This document shows positions 53,438-62,201 of a DNA stretch of 64,000 nt, one piece after another. The stretch's first letter is position 1. Every line of letters begins with the position of its first letter. The notes beneath the pieces are model-generated. The model had not been told where the DNA came from and ran no database searches. It saw nothing but the letters and a program-made list of their open reading frames with translations. Source of the stretch: Brevibacillus choshinensis. GTDB lineage: Bacteria > Bacillota > Bacilli > Brevibacillales > Brevibacillaceae. The translations under genes and the position numbers were made by a program. The DNA is taken from NCBI RefSeq assembly GCF_001420695.1, contig NZ_LJJB01000007.1:1854991-1918990 (forward strand). The letters are read 5' to 3'.

Positions 53438-54763
53438 TTATAGTAGTGGGATGCTCTGTTCGAAGCGGAAGACATTTTCTGGATCGTAGTTTTTTTTGAC
53501 TTTTTTCAACTTGGCAATGTTCTCACCAAAATACGCGGTCGGCCAATCAGGAATCAGCAGATCGGAATAGTTGCGGTATGCACCTCGGGTAAAGGGAAGC
53601 ATGGATGTACGAAATTGTTCGACCCATCGGATGTTGGTTGACTCTTCCCTATCGTTCTCCCAATAAGATAGGTATTGTATCATAAACAAGGCTTTGCGAT
53701 GGACAAAGGCAGTCGCATCGGGGGTGAGCCGGCCAATCGCACCCCCATAGGCGTCGAACATAACGGAATTGCTGGCACCGGGCGCAATAGATAAATGGTG
53801 GGTCAATATGGAAAGAGCTTCGTTTGAGAGAGATTCGTATACGAAAGCAGAAGTATTTTTAAACTTAGCATGGAGGATCTCGGCTCCGGCCAAGCTTCGT
53901 GCTGCTGTGATCCAGGAAGCGGAACGGATCGAGATCGTCTTGGGCGGTACAGCCTCCTGCAAAGGCCGTAAAAGGTGACGAAGGTCTCGTTCCAAGCCGA
54001 CAAAGATACCACGGGATAAGATATCGCCTTGGTTTTGTGCATGGAGCAGTAGCATAGAGGTTAAGCGGACATCGGTATACGGAGCCCATTCTTGCCAAAA
54101 ACGCACCACTTTTTGAAGATCAGTAAAGTCCCACGTCATTGAGTAGAGTGCGACATCACCGATCGGGTGCACACGGAAGGTAAAGGCTGTGATCACACCG
54201 AAACTTCCGTCTCCGGCGCCACGGCAAGCCCAAAGCAGATCGCTGTGATTCTGTTCATTGACCTGAATAATCCTACCCCACGGGTTTATCACCTCGACTG
54301 CAAGTAAATTATCACAGGTCATGCCAAGAAGTCGGGATAGATAGCCATACCCTCCTCCAAGAGTCAACCCGGACACGCCTGTTGTCGCGCAGGTCCCGCT
54401 TGGAATGGTGAGTCCTTGTTTCCACAAGGCTTCATATAAAGGCAGTATCCGAAACCCCGCACCGACTCGTGCAGTGCCGCCAACCTTGTCAATTATTAGA
54501 TGCTGTAACTCACTGACATCGATGACAAGGCCACCGTCAACAAGAGAAAACGCTTCATAACTGTGCCCGCCGCCACGCACACGGAAAGGCATCTTTTTTT
54601 TCCGTGCCCATATAACCGCGTTGGCAACATCGTGCTCATTCATGCAATAGACAATTACTTTTGGAAATTTGGAAATACGGGTGTTAAAATCGCGTCTTGC
54701 TTCCTCATACCCGGTTTCTCCCTCCACGATCACACGCCCGGTCAATCCCTCTGTCCATGGCAC
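53438..54763 (-). CDS. FAD-dependent oxidase, berberine bridge enzyme family
   Basis: A protein of about 441 residues with an N-terminal PCMH-type FAD domain and C-terminal BBE domain. FAD attachment is suggested by RVRGGGHSYEAFSLVDGG (His) and GTCATTGVSGLTLGGGYG (Cys), the pair used for bicovalent flavin in several members. The C-terminus (NYDPENVFRFEQSIP) is the standard BBE ending. A TTG at 54787 is open, but AAGGAGG lies 8 bp before GTG 54763. Oligosaccharide or small-molecule oxidation with O2 is typical; the substrate is unknown. Confidence 0.87.
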   Translation of the reverse strand: MPWTEGLTGRVIVEGETGYEEARRDFNTRISKFPKVIVYCMNEHDVANAVIWARKKKMPFRVRGGGHSYEAFSLVDGGLVIDVSELQHLIIDKVGGTARVGAGFRILPLYEALWKQGLTIPSGTCATTGVSGLTLGGGYGYLSRLLGMTCDNLLAVEVINPWGRIIQVNEQNHSDLLWACRGAGDGSFGVITAFTFRVHPIGDVALYSMTWDFTDLQKVVRFWQEWAPYTDVRLTSMLLLHAQNQGDILSRGIFVGLERDLRHLLRPLQEAVPPKTISIRSASWITAARSLAGAEILHAKFKNTSAFVYESLSNEALSILTHHLSIAPGASNSVMFDAYGGAIGRLTPDATAFVHRKALFMIQYLSYWENDREESTNIRWVEQFRTSMLPFTRGAYRNYSDLLIPDWPTAYFGENIAKLKKVKKNYDPENVFRFEQSIPLL

Positions 54764-54957
54764 GGGAACACCCTCCTTAAACGTCAACTAGTGCTGATAC
54801 GAAACCATAGATTGGATAAGTTGTTAAATTAAAATATTCAATTACTAATCAAAATAGAGCCATTGTAGGGGCGCCAGTCCTTTTTTGCTAGCAGGTAAGC
54901 GTTGGAAATCGGAGAATCACTACTTTCTCTCCCTGTTCGTTAGACCTAATTTCAAAT

Positions 54958-55113
54958 CGTTACAAAAATGCAATCATCATGCAGATGCACGATACCAGTA
55001 CCAAAATAGCGACTGCACAAGCTCTAACGGAAGTGATTCAGTACCTGAAGGGTAAAGGCTATCGTTTTGATGTGATCAGACCTGACCAGCCTACAGTCTC
55101 TAGAGTGAAATAA
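54958..55113 (+). pseudogene. Polysaccharide deacetylase, C-terminal remnant
   Basis: Reads NAIIMQMHDTSTKIATAQAL then EVIQYLKGKGYRFDVI, the last motifs of NodB-type polysaccharide deacetylases (the HDT segment and the KGYRF end). The upstream catalytic part is absent. The rest of 54764-55324 holds only the hairpin at 55125-55164. Confidence 0.75.
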
Positions 55114-55124
55114 GCGTCTAGATA

Positions 55125-55166
55125 AAAACCCGCTGACGTCGAACATAGCCGTTGAGCGGGTTTTGT
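55125..55166 (+). terminator. Terminator of the lost deacetylase gene
   Basis: AAAACCCGCT (55125-55134) pairs with AGCGGGTTTT (55155-55164). Confidence 0.75.
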
Positions 55167-55324
55167 CCATAGACTTAGCATATATTCATTAACAGTTTCA
55201 ATATTGAATAGTGTTCGTTCCAGTATAGGTTTTAAAGGGTCAGCAAGGCATGTTCTCATTCGAAGTTTATGGATGGCACTTTGATTCCGGAGACAGCGTT
55301 TGGACATGATGATAAAAATATTTG

Positions 55325-55352
55325 TTGACATTATAGGGTAGGGGACTATACT
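55325..55352 (+). promoter_or_regulatory. Metal-operator-like promoter of the DHA2 exporter
   Basis: TTGACA (55325-55330) and TATACT (55347-55352) are 16 bp apart. TATAG-GGTAGGGGA-CTATA (55332-55350) lies across the spacer and -10, a variant of the G-tract operators found at the copper genes. Confidence 0.55.
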
Positions 55353-55475
55353 ATTTAAACATCGAACGCCGGAAAATTTTGGATGTTAATGGATTCGTTT
55401 TAAGACGGCCGTCACGAGCGCCATTTACTATTCAGGGATCAACCGGACGATTCGTGAGTAAAGGAGGGTATTTTC

Positions 55476-56921
55476 ATGGGGAATCACGCACAGGCCGCTA
55501 TTCAACCGGATCCAAGACGTTGGAAAGCACTAGCCTTGTTATGTTTGGCCAACTTTATGGTTATTATGGACACATCGATTATCGGTGTTGCATTACCGGC
55601 GATAAAAGAAGCACTTGGTTACACGCAGGCAAATTTACAGTGGGTATTTAATGCTTATGTCATTTTCTTTGGCGGGTTGCTCTTATTGGGCGGTCGGTTA
55701 TCCGACCTCTTTGGGCAACGGCGTATGTTCATGTGGGGATTTTCGATCCTTACTTTAGCATCTTTATTAGCAGGTGTTGCTTGGAACGAAGAGTCGCTTA
55801 ACGCCGGCCGGGCGTTGCAAGGTATCGGTTCTGCATTCATCGCTCCAGCAGCCTTAACGATCGTCATGATGCTGTTTGGTAACAATCCGAAAGAGCTCGG
55901 AAAAGCATTCGGTTTTTGGGGAGCATCAGCTGCTGCGGGAGGAACTGCCGGGGTATTTCTGGGAGGTGTCATCACCGAGTGGCTAAGCTGGCAGTGGACA
56001 TTTCTCATTAATATTCCGGTTGGACTTCTTGTCCTTTTCGCTTCGCCAGCCCTCCTTTCGAAAGGAATGAGCAGAAAGGGGAGTGTTGATCTTCTGGGAG
56101 CGCTATCCGTCACTGCGGCCCTTGTCCTTGCCGTTTATGGGATTGTGACTGCTGAACATAACGGTTGGAGTTCAAACACGACGATCTGGACTCTCATCTC
56201 TGCAGCTGTTTTATTCGTTCTGTTCCTTATTGTTCAGGCGCTCAAAAAAGAACCGTTAGTCCCGTTGCGAATTTTCTCCGCACCGAATCTGACAGCAGGC
56301 AATATTGCGTTGATCATGCTCTCGGCCGCATGGATCCCGCTTTGGTTCTTTTTGAATCTATACTTGCAGCAAGTCTTGCAATTCAATGCTTTTGCAGGCG
56401 GACTTGGACTGCTCCCAATGACAATCCTGATTATGGTTTTCATGGTGCTCATCACCGGGAAAATGATCGGAAAATTTGGAGTAAAGGTAAACTTGGTTAT
56501 AGGTTTGATGGCCCTTGGGGGATCTTTGCTCCTCTTCGCTGAAAACACTCCAGTAGATGGAAACTTCGTAGCAAATATCTTACCCGCTTCTTTACTAGGG
56601 GCTCTAGGCATGTCACTTGCTTATATCCCGGCAACCATGTCCGCTATGTCAGGTGCGAAACCGGAGGAAGCGGGACTTGCTTCCGGTATTGCGAATACGA
56701 GTTATCAGATCGGTTCGGCTATTGGACTCGCAGCTATGGTTGCGATTGCTGCGGCCACTACGGGATCACTTACAGGTACGGAACAAACTGCCGCGCTTAA
56801 TGAAGGATTTCATCAAGCCTTCTTTTGGTCCGGAATAGTAGCGTTCGTAGGGGCACTCCTGGCCCTCGTTTTTATCCAATCACCTAAAAAAAGTGACAAG
56901 AACGGCCCAACTGCTTTGTAA
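55476..56921 (+). CDS. MFS exporter, DHA2 (EmrB/QacA-type)
   Basis: A 481-residue transporter with 14 hydrophobic segments. CLANFMVIMDTSIIGVALPA (motif D1), the GGRLSDLFGQRRMF loop (motif A) and RALQGIGSAFIAPAALTIVM (motif B) place it in the 14-segment drug:H+ antiporters. Ribosome site AAAGGAGG. It ends in a hairpin (56931-56957). A metal-type operator upstream and neighbouring csoR genes suggest metal-linked expression; the exported compound is unknown. Confidence 0.9.
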   Translation: MGNHAQAAIQPDPRRWKALALLCLANFMVIMDTSIIGVALPAIKEALGYTQANLQWVFNAYVIFFGGLLLLGGRLSDLFGQRRMFMWGFSILTLASLLAGVAWNEESLNAGRALQGIGSAFIAPAALTIVMMLFGNNPKELGKAFGFWGASAAAGGTAGVFLGGVITEWLSWQWTFLINIPVGLLVLFASPALLSKGMSRKGSVDLLGALSVTAALVLAVYGIVTAEHNGWSSNTTIWTLISAAVLFVLFLIVQALKKEPLVPLRIFSAPNLTAGNIALIMLSAAWIPLWFFLNLYLQQVLQFNAFAGGLGLLPMTILIMVFMVLITGKMIGKFGVKVNLVIGLMALGGSLLLFAENTPVDGNFVANILPASLLGALGMSLAYIPATMSAMSGAKPEEAGLASGIANTSYQIGSAIGLAAMVAIAAATTGSLTGTEQTAALNEGFHQAFFWSGIVAFVGALLALVFIQSPKKSDKNGPTAL

Positions 56922-56930
56922 AGAATTGCC

Positions 56931-56963
56931 CTCCAGCCAAATGTGTTTTGGCTGGAGCCTTCT
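56931..56963 (+). terminator. Terminator of the DHA2 exporter gene
   Basis: 11-bp perfect arms, CTCCAGCCAAA (56931-56941) and TTTGGCTGGAG (56947-56957). Confidence 0.8.
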
Positions 56964-57020
56964 TCACATCGTTGTACAAAATAGGGTATGTGAGTATTGT
57001 TTAATCAAAGGAGAAAGGAG

Positions 57021-57380
57021 ATGATTGGAATGAGTATGGAAAGGGAACAATTGGATTTACCTTCATATAAAGATTCATCTTGCTGCTCTCCCAGTGAAGA
57101 AGGTCGCAAGAGCCATCATTCGGATCAAGTAAAAAACAGTTTAGTCAGCCGATTGAATCGGATTGAAGGTCAGGTTCGCGGTATTAAAGGCATGATTGAG
57201 AAGGATGTATATTGTGACGATGTTCTAAATCAAATCGCTTCGGTTCAATCGACTCTGAATGGAGTCGGAAAACTTCTTCTTGAACATCACTTGAAAAGTT
57301 GCGTCATTGAGCGGATCCAGGAAGGCGATACGGAAGTGTTGACGGAGCTTATCATTACAATGAACAAACTGATGAAATAA
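57021..57380 (+). CDS. csoR: Copper-sensing repressor CsoR (second copy)
   Basis: About 119 residues. The Cu(I) ligand set Cys-His-Cys is complete (VYCDDVLNQ; EHHLKSCVIER), and the core is nearly the same as in the csoR at 42549. The tail has a CC pair and HHSDQ. The frame opens at 56997; ATG 57021 or 57030 fits the double GGAG. A promoter-like TTGTAC-17-TATTGT lies at 56972-57000 with half an operator (ATAGGGTAT) in the spacer. A GGCAGCG/CGCTGCC hairpin (57392-57409) follows. Confidence 0.92.
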   Translation: MIGMSMEREQLDLPSYKDSSCCSPSEEGRKSHHSDQVKNSLVSRLNRIEGQVRGIKGMIEKDVYCDDVLNQIASVQSTLNGVGKLLLEHHLKSCVIERIQEGDTEVLTELIITMNKLMK

Positions 57381-57457
57381 AGTCCACAACAGGCAGCGTA
57401 CGCGCTGCCAATTTTCCAGAGAATAATATAGGATACATGGGTATAGTATAAATGTTG

Positions 57458-57487
57458 TTGACATTAAATACAGTAGAGGGGTATACT
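57458..57487 (+). promoter_or_regulatory. CsoR-type promoter of the csoR-copZ-copA operon
   Basis: TTGACA (57458-57463) and TATACT (57482-57487) are 18 bp apart. ATACA-GTAGAGG-GGTAT (57468-57484) overlaps the -10. A second ATACATGGGTAT element lies 25 bp upstream (57433-57444). Confidence 0.8.
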
Positions 57488-57508
57488 ACAATCGAGAGGT
57501 TGATGGAA

Positions 57509-57811
57509 ATGAATCCCAGTGAACCAACTCACAAGCGAAGCAGTCAATTGAATGTGAAAGAAAAAACGGCAATCCTAATCAGACTGAATCGCATCGAAGG
57601 ACAAATTCGTGGTGTACAAAGACAGGTGGAACGAAATGAATATTGTGATCACGTGTTGAATCAAATGTCTGCCATCCACTCCGCGCTTAACGCAGTAGGC
57701 AAACTGCTTCTAGAAAATCACTTGAAAACACAAGTAAAGAGCCGCGTTCAACAAAACGATGAAGCAATTACTGATGAAATGCTCCGAACACTAACCATTT
57801 TGATGAAATAA
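57509..57811 (+). CDS. CsoR-family protein lacking the second Cys ligand
   Basis: About 100 residues, helical CsoR/RcnR/FrmR family. The first Cys (NEYCDHVLNQ) and the His (ENHLKTQVKSR) are present, but the position of the second Cu(I)-binding Cys is Gln. This is a non-copper ligand set nearer to FrmR-type sensors. The DNA-binding RLNRIEGQIRGVQRQ segment is intact. ATG 57503 or 57509 are the only starts downstream of the promoter. It is first in the operon with copZ and copA, so it probably still regulates copper genes, perhaps as a heteromer with CsoR. Confidence 0.85.
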   Translation: MNPSEPTHKRSSQLNVKEKTAILIRLNRIEGQIRGVQRQVERNEYCDHVLNQMSAIHSALNAVGKLLLENHLKTQVKSRVQQNDEAITDEMLRTLTILMK

Positions 57812-57825
57812 GGAGAGAGTTTACG

Positions 57826-58026
57826 ATGAAAAAACTTACATTGCAAGTCGAAGGCATGAGCTGCCAGCATTGTGTCGTTTCCATTGAAGGTGCACTTAAA
57901 GAAATCGGGGCAGAAGGAAAAGTTGATCTCACGAGCAACACCGTAGATGTAACGTATGACGAGGAAAAAATCTCGATCGATGCAGTCAAAGAGGCTATTG
58001 AAGAGCGAGGCTACGATGTCGTGTAA
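57826..58026 (+). CDS. copZ: Copper chaperone CopZ (third copy)
   Basis: A 66-residue HMA-fold protein. Metal loop GMSCQHC, C-terminus EERGYDVV. Ribosome site AAGGAGAG. It lies between the CsoR-like gene (14 bp) and copA (28 bp), so it is the dedicated Cu(I) donor for this ATPase. Confidence 0.94.
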   Translation: MKKLTLQVEGMSCQHCVVSIEGALKEIGAEGKVDLTSNTVDVTYDEEKISIDAVKEAIEERGYDVV

Positions 58027-58054
58027 GCATTTGTAAAAATAGATAAGGAGGCGA

Positions 58055-60499
58055 ATGGGGATGGAAGCAACCGCAACAAAAGGAAGCAAGCAGGTCAACT
58101 TGCAAATAACAGGGATGACTTGTGCCGCATGTGCGATTCGAATCGAAAAGGGCTTGAACAAACTGGATGGGGTGTCAGCGGCAAATGTGAACTTCGCCAT
58201 GGAAAAAGCGAGCGTCGTTTACGATCCCGCGAAAGTCAGCGTGACCAGCCTTGAAGAAAACATTAATAAATTGGGTTACGGAACGGCGAAGGAAGTCGTC
58301 GATTTTCAACTGGAAGGGATGACATGTGCAGCATGTGCAAACCGGATTGAAAAGGGCTTGAATAAGCTACCCGGCGTCACGAATGCAACGGTAAACTTTG
58401 CCATGGAAACGGCGCATGTAGAGTACTCCCCGAGCGAGGTTTCCGTTAGTGATATGCAAAAAAAAGTGCAGCAACTTGGCTATAAAGCCATTTTAAAAAC
58501 AGATAACGCAGAAGCTGTTGATCACCGAGAGAAAGAGGTACAGAATCAAAAAAGGAAATTGCTCCTTTCCGCAATTCTCTCGTTTCCGCTTTTGTGGAGC
58601 ATGGTCGGCCATTTTTCGTTCACTTCATGGATCTACATGCCAGAAATTTTCATGAATCCATGGGTGCAACTACTGTTAGCCACACCCGTTCAGTTTTATG
58701 TCGGCAAACAGTTTTATGTGGGAGCTTATAAAGCGCTTCGCAACGGAAGTGCAAACATGGATGTTTTGGTTTCGCTTGGGACTTCAGCGGCTTACTTCTA
58801 CAGCCTGTATCTGACGATCGTGTGGTTTATAGACGGTGGCGCAGTTCATCATGGCCCATCCCTCTATTACGAGACGAGTGCTGTTCTCATAACACTGGTG
58901 ATCATGGGCAAGTTGTTCGAGTCCCTCGCAAAAGGAAGGTCGTCAGAAGCAATTAAATCTTTGATGGGGCTTCAAGCGAAGACTGCTTTGGTCATGCGCA
59001 ATGGGCAAGAATTGTCCATTCCGGTTGACGAAGTGATTGCCGGGGATATCGTCCTAGTCCGTCCTGGAGATAAGGTACCGGTAGATGGAGAAGTCATGGA
59101 AGGCACTTCGTCCGTAGATGAATCCATGATCACCGGTGAAAGCATTCCTGTAGAAAAGAGATCCGGCGATTCAGTCATCGGTGCCACCATCAATAAAAAC
59201 GGCATGCTCAAAATCAAAGCAACTAAAGTCGGTAAAGAAACAGCACTAGCACAGATCATCAAAGTCGTGGAAGAAGCACAAGGTTCAAAAGCACCAATTC
59301 AACGGGTTGCAGATGTCATTTCCGGAATCTTTGTTCCGATTGTAGTCGGCATCGCGGTTGTCGCTTTCCTGGTATGGTACTTCTTCGTGACACCAGGCGA
59401 TTTTGCGGAGGCATTGGAAAAAGCCATCGCGATCCTGGTCATTGCTTGCCCTTGCGCACTGGGATTGGCAACCCCGACCTCCATCATGGCGGGTTCCGGA
59501 CGCGCGGCCGAGCTCGGAATCCTCTTCAAAGGAGGAGAGCATTTGGAGCAAACACATAAGATTGATGCCATTATTTTAGACAAAACAGGGACGGTCACCA
59601 AAGGGAAACCAGAATTGACGGATGTTCTTGCTGCGGGCAACGTAGAGGACTTTTTGAAGCTGGTAGGAGCAGCCGAGAAAAATTCGGAGCATCCACTTGC
59701 GGAAGCGATTGTGGCGGGGATTCAGGAGAAAGGTATCTCGATGCCTGGAACAGAAGCGTTTGAAGCGATCCCAGGCTTCGGAATCAAGGCAGTGGTTGAA
59801 GGGAAAGAGCTACTGGTCGGCACCCGTCGTTTGATGGAGAAATTTGGGGTGGATGCCAAGCAAGCGTACGAAACGATGTCCCGCCTGGAGGAAGATGGAA
59901 AAACGGCCATGCTTGTCGCAATTGATAATCGGTACGCTGGAATGGTAGCTGTAGCGGATACGATTAAAGAAACATCCAAAGCCGCTGTCAATCGATTGAA
60001 AGAAATGGGAATCCAGGTCATCATGATCACCGGGGACAACAAACGGACGGCAAATGCGATCGCTGCCCAAGTCGGAATCGACCATGTACTCGCAGAGGTC
60101 CTTCCAGAAGGCAAAGCGGAAGAAGTAAAGAAACTGCAAGCGCAAGGAAAGAAAGTAGCGATGGTAGGGGATGGCATAAATGATGCGCCAGCCCTGGCAA
60201 CGGCAGATATCGGGATGGCGATCGGCACGGGGACGGACGTGGCAATGGAAGCGGCAGATGTGACGCTTATGCGTGGGGACCTTTCGAGCATTCCAGATGC
60301 GATCTTTATGAGCCGGAAAACCATGAGCAACATCAAACAGAATTTGTTCTGGGCACTCGGATACAATACGCTCGGTATTCCAATTGCAGCCATTGGATTA
60401 TTGGCACCGTGGGTAGCAGGAGCGGCGATGGCTTTGAGTTCAGTATCCGTGGTTCTCAATGCACTTCGGCTGCAGCGTGTCAGAGTGCCGCATAAATAA
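58055..60499 (+). CDS. copA: Copper-exporting P1B-type ATPase CopA
   Basis: An 814-residue membrane pump exporting Cu(I). Two N-terminal HMA domains each have GMTCAAC (residues about 17-85 and 85-155). The transmembrane metal motif is CPC in [13 protein letters not shown]. The phosphorylation site is [12 protein letters not shown], with [14 protein letters not shown] and [11 protein letters not shown] downstream, and the last membrane pair has YNTLGIP and MALSSVSVV. All catalytic motifs are intact. ATG 58055 or 58061 are possible; GGAGG spacing slightly favours 58061. It is the only complete copA in the window. Confidence 0.96.
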   Translation: MGMEATATKGSKQVNLQITGMTCAACAIRIEKGLNKLDGVSAANVNFAMEKASVVYDPAKVSVTSLEENINKLGYGTAKEVVDFQLEGMTCAACANRIEKGLNKLPGVTNATVNFAMETAHVEYSPSEVSVSDMQKKVQQLGYKAILKTDNAEAVDHREKEVQNQKRKLLLSAILSFPLLWSMVGHFSFTSWIYMPEIFMNPWVQLLLATPVQFYVGKQFYVGAYKALRNGSANMDVLVSLGTSAAYFYSLYLTIVWFIDGGAVHHGPSLYYETSAVLITLVIMGKLFESLAKGRSSEAIKSLMGLQAKTALVMRNGQELSIPVDEVIAGDIVLVRPGDKVPVDGEVMEGTSSVDESMITGESIPVEKRSGDSVIGATINKNGMLKIKATKVGKETALAQIIKVVEEAQGSKAPIQRVADVISGIFVPIVVGIAVVAFLVWYFFVTPGDFAEALEKAIAILVIACPCALGLATPTSIMAGSGRAAELGILFKGGEHLEQTHKIDAIILDKTGTVTKGKPELTDVLAAGNVEDFLKLVGAAEKNSEHPLAEAIVAGIQEKGISMPGTEAFEAIPGFGIKAVVEGKELLVGTRRLMEKFGVDAKQAYETMSRLEEDGKTAMLVAIDNRYAGMVAVADTIKETSKAAVNRLKEMGIQVIMITGDNKRTANAIAAQVGIDHVLAEVLPEGKAEEVKKLQAQGKKVAMVGDGINDAPALATADIGMAIGTGTDVAMEAADVTLMRGDLSSIPDAIFMSRKTMSNIKQNLFWALGYNTLGIPIAAIGLLAPWVAGAAMALSSVSVVLNALRLQRVRVPHK

Positions 60500-60532
60500 A
60501 TAGGAAGACTAAGCCACGAGAGGAGTATGATC

Positions 60533-60834
60533 ATGGGAGAAAAAACGAGATTGCCGTCACCCCCGCGATCCAAGTTGGAGGGAGTCTATTTACTCCAGAT
60601 CAGCTAGCCAAGATCGCTGCAGTGGTTGGGTCGGACTCCAAAATCGAAATGACGACATTCAAACCAGCTATAGATAATTATTCTGATCTTCATCTAATGT
60701 GGAATCCAAAGAAACAGGGACTGATAGGTTGCTATGACGTAGAGCATCAGGATTATGCGGATTTGTGTAGTTTTTCAGAGTTTATAGCGCAGCCTGAAAT
60801 GTATCTTCTTAAGTTTCTTGAGGGGGAACTGTAA
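60533..60834 (+). pseudogene. Chimeric remnant: siroheme-reductase N-terminus joined to an unrelated 3' end
   Basis: AGGAG and ATG 60533 begin MGEK, then a one-base loss in an A-run shifts the frame. From there the sequence reads NEIAVTPAIQVGGSLFTPDQ then LAKIAAVVGSDSKIEMTTF, the homologue of the start of the gene at 35478. At about 60663 it changes to DNYSDLHLMWNPKKQGLIG then CYDVEHQDYADLCSFSEFIA, ending EGEL. That tail is also found at 10306-10380. So a copper-linked reductase gene after copA was replaced by a foreign 3' end. Confidence 0.75.
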
Positions 60835-60929
60835 TAAATTTCATATTAGATTGTTTACTAAACCAGCGAGAAGATCCGAGTATTTGGTTTAGGAAATGAT
60901 GAAAAATATCCTAACACCCTTCACCTACT

Positions 60930-61104
60930 GCTTCGGGCGTTGGTGCATTGATAGGGAATAGTGTAATTGGGTTTGTCGCCAACAACTATGGCATCGAGAC
61001 GGGCTTTTCCCTCCTTGTTGGCTATCTGGCATGCGTGATCCTCTGTATGTTCGCCGTGCTCCAATTGAACAAGAGACAACAAACGGCGGGTAAACCGTCC
61101 TAAA
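60930..61104 (+). pseudogene. MFS transporter, C-terminal remnant
   Basis: Reads VGALIGNSVIGFVANNYGIE then GFSLLVGYLACVILCMFAVL and ends in a basic tail and stop at 61102. These are the last two membrane segments of an MFS permease. Hairpin AAACGCC/GGCGTTT with a T-run (61103-61128) is its original terminator. Confidence 0.7.
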
Positions 61105-61129
61105 ACGCCTTTCATCTCGGCGTTTTTTT
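61103..61129 (+). terminator. Terminator of the MFS remnant
   Basis: AAACGCC (61103-61109) pairs with GGCGTTT (61119-61125), followed by TTTTG. Confidence 0.75.
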
Positions 61130-61218
61130 GTTTGTGTTTAGTGTGATAACATATAGAAATATTGCTACGTTTCAGTACATTCAAATATCGATGACGTATT
61201 TGGGAGAGGGAGAAAGAA

Positions 61219-62079
61219 ATGTCCACGATCGAGCAGATTTCCGAACATATCTGGATCATGCATGCATGTCACGACACAGATCGTCCCATCCTGGCAGCAA
61301 TCAGCGGGGCAAAAAGAACCCTTTTGATCGATGCAGGAAATTCGCCGACACATGCTGCACTGTTTCGCCAGGAGCTGCAAAGGCATGGCGTTCGTCAACC
61401 AGAGATCCTGGTATTGACGCATTGGCACTGGGATCATACATTCGCAATGTCAGAATGGAATCTTCCATCCATTGCGCAAGCAGAAACCGCACATGCATTA
61501 CGCAAACTGATTAGTCAAGATTGGTCGGATGCAGCTATGGAACAGCTTTTCGAGCAGCAGATCATCAATGAAAGTACGATGGCCAACATCAAAAAAGAGT
61601 ACGGCGGGAACCGAAACATGATCCGGATCGTTGAACCAGATATCCTGTTTCAGGAGTCAATCACAATAGATCTCGGCGGAGTGACCTGCGAGGTGAACCA
61701 TGTCGGAGGAGACCATGCCATAGATTCGTGTTATGTGTACGTAAAAGAAGATCAAACGCTGTTCTTGGGTGATGCGTTGGGTCCCTCCGTCTATGGGGGT
61801 CCGCGAAGTTATACAGCTTCCAGTTTTCTTCGTTTATTGAGGCAAGCGTATGCGTACAATGCCCAGCTGTTTGTGGAATCCCACGGACGTCCGATGGATC
61901 GTGCAGGCTTCCAAAAGGAGCTGGGAGATTGGGAACAGCTTGCTCAATTCACAGAGAAATACGGCCAGGACAGAGACCGGATTGCAAAGGAGATGTCTAC
62001 CTATCTTCAGGTCCCAGAGCTCCCTCATGAATTCTCTAAAGCCCTCGAGTGGTTCATGGTCGGTGCTGCAAAGGAATGA
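61219..62079 (+). CDS. Metallo-beta-lactamase-fold hydrolase
   Basis: A 286-residue MBL-fold protein. The di-metal motif is LTHWHWDHTF (HxHxDH), the further His is in VGGDHAIDS, the bridging Asp in LFLGDALG, and the last His in VESHGRP. There is no signal peptide. General hydrolase; the substrate cannot be assigned. Ribosome site GAGAGGGAG. It stands alone, 123 bp before the FMN protein. Confidence 0.87.
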   Translation: MSTIEQISEHIWIMHACHDTDRPILAAISGAKRTLLIDAGNSPTHAALFRQELQRHGVRQPEILVLTHWHWDHTFAMSEWNLPSIAQAETAHALRKLISQDWSDAAMEQLFEQQIINESTMANIKKEYGGNRNMIRIVEPDILFQESITIDLGGVTCEVNHVGGDHAIDSCYVYVKEDQTLFLGDALGPSVYGGPRSYTASSFLRLLRQAYAYNAQLFVESHGRPMDRAGFQKELGDWEQLAQFTEKYGQDRDRIAKEMSTYLQVPELPHEFSKALEWFMVGAAKE

Positions 62080-62201
62080 CCTTTCACCATTTCAATCACT
62101 TGAAGCTGCCCTGCAAGTGGAGGACTCATAATTCCAGTTCTTTCCGAGCAAGATAATCACATCTTTGGATATATTGTTTCGGTCTTGAAGGGGAGAGAAG
62201 G

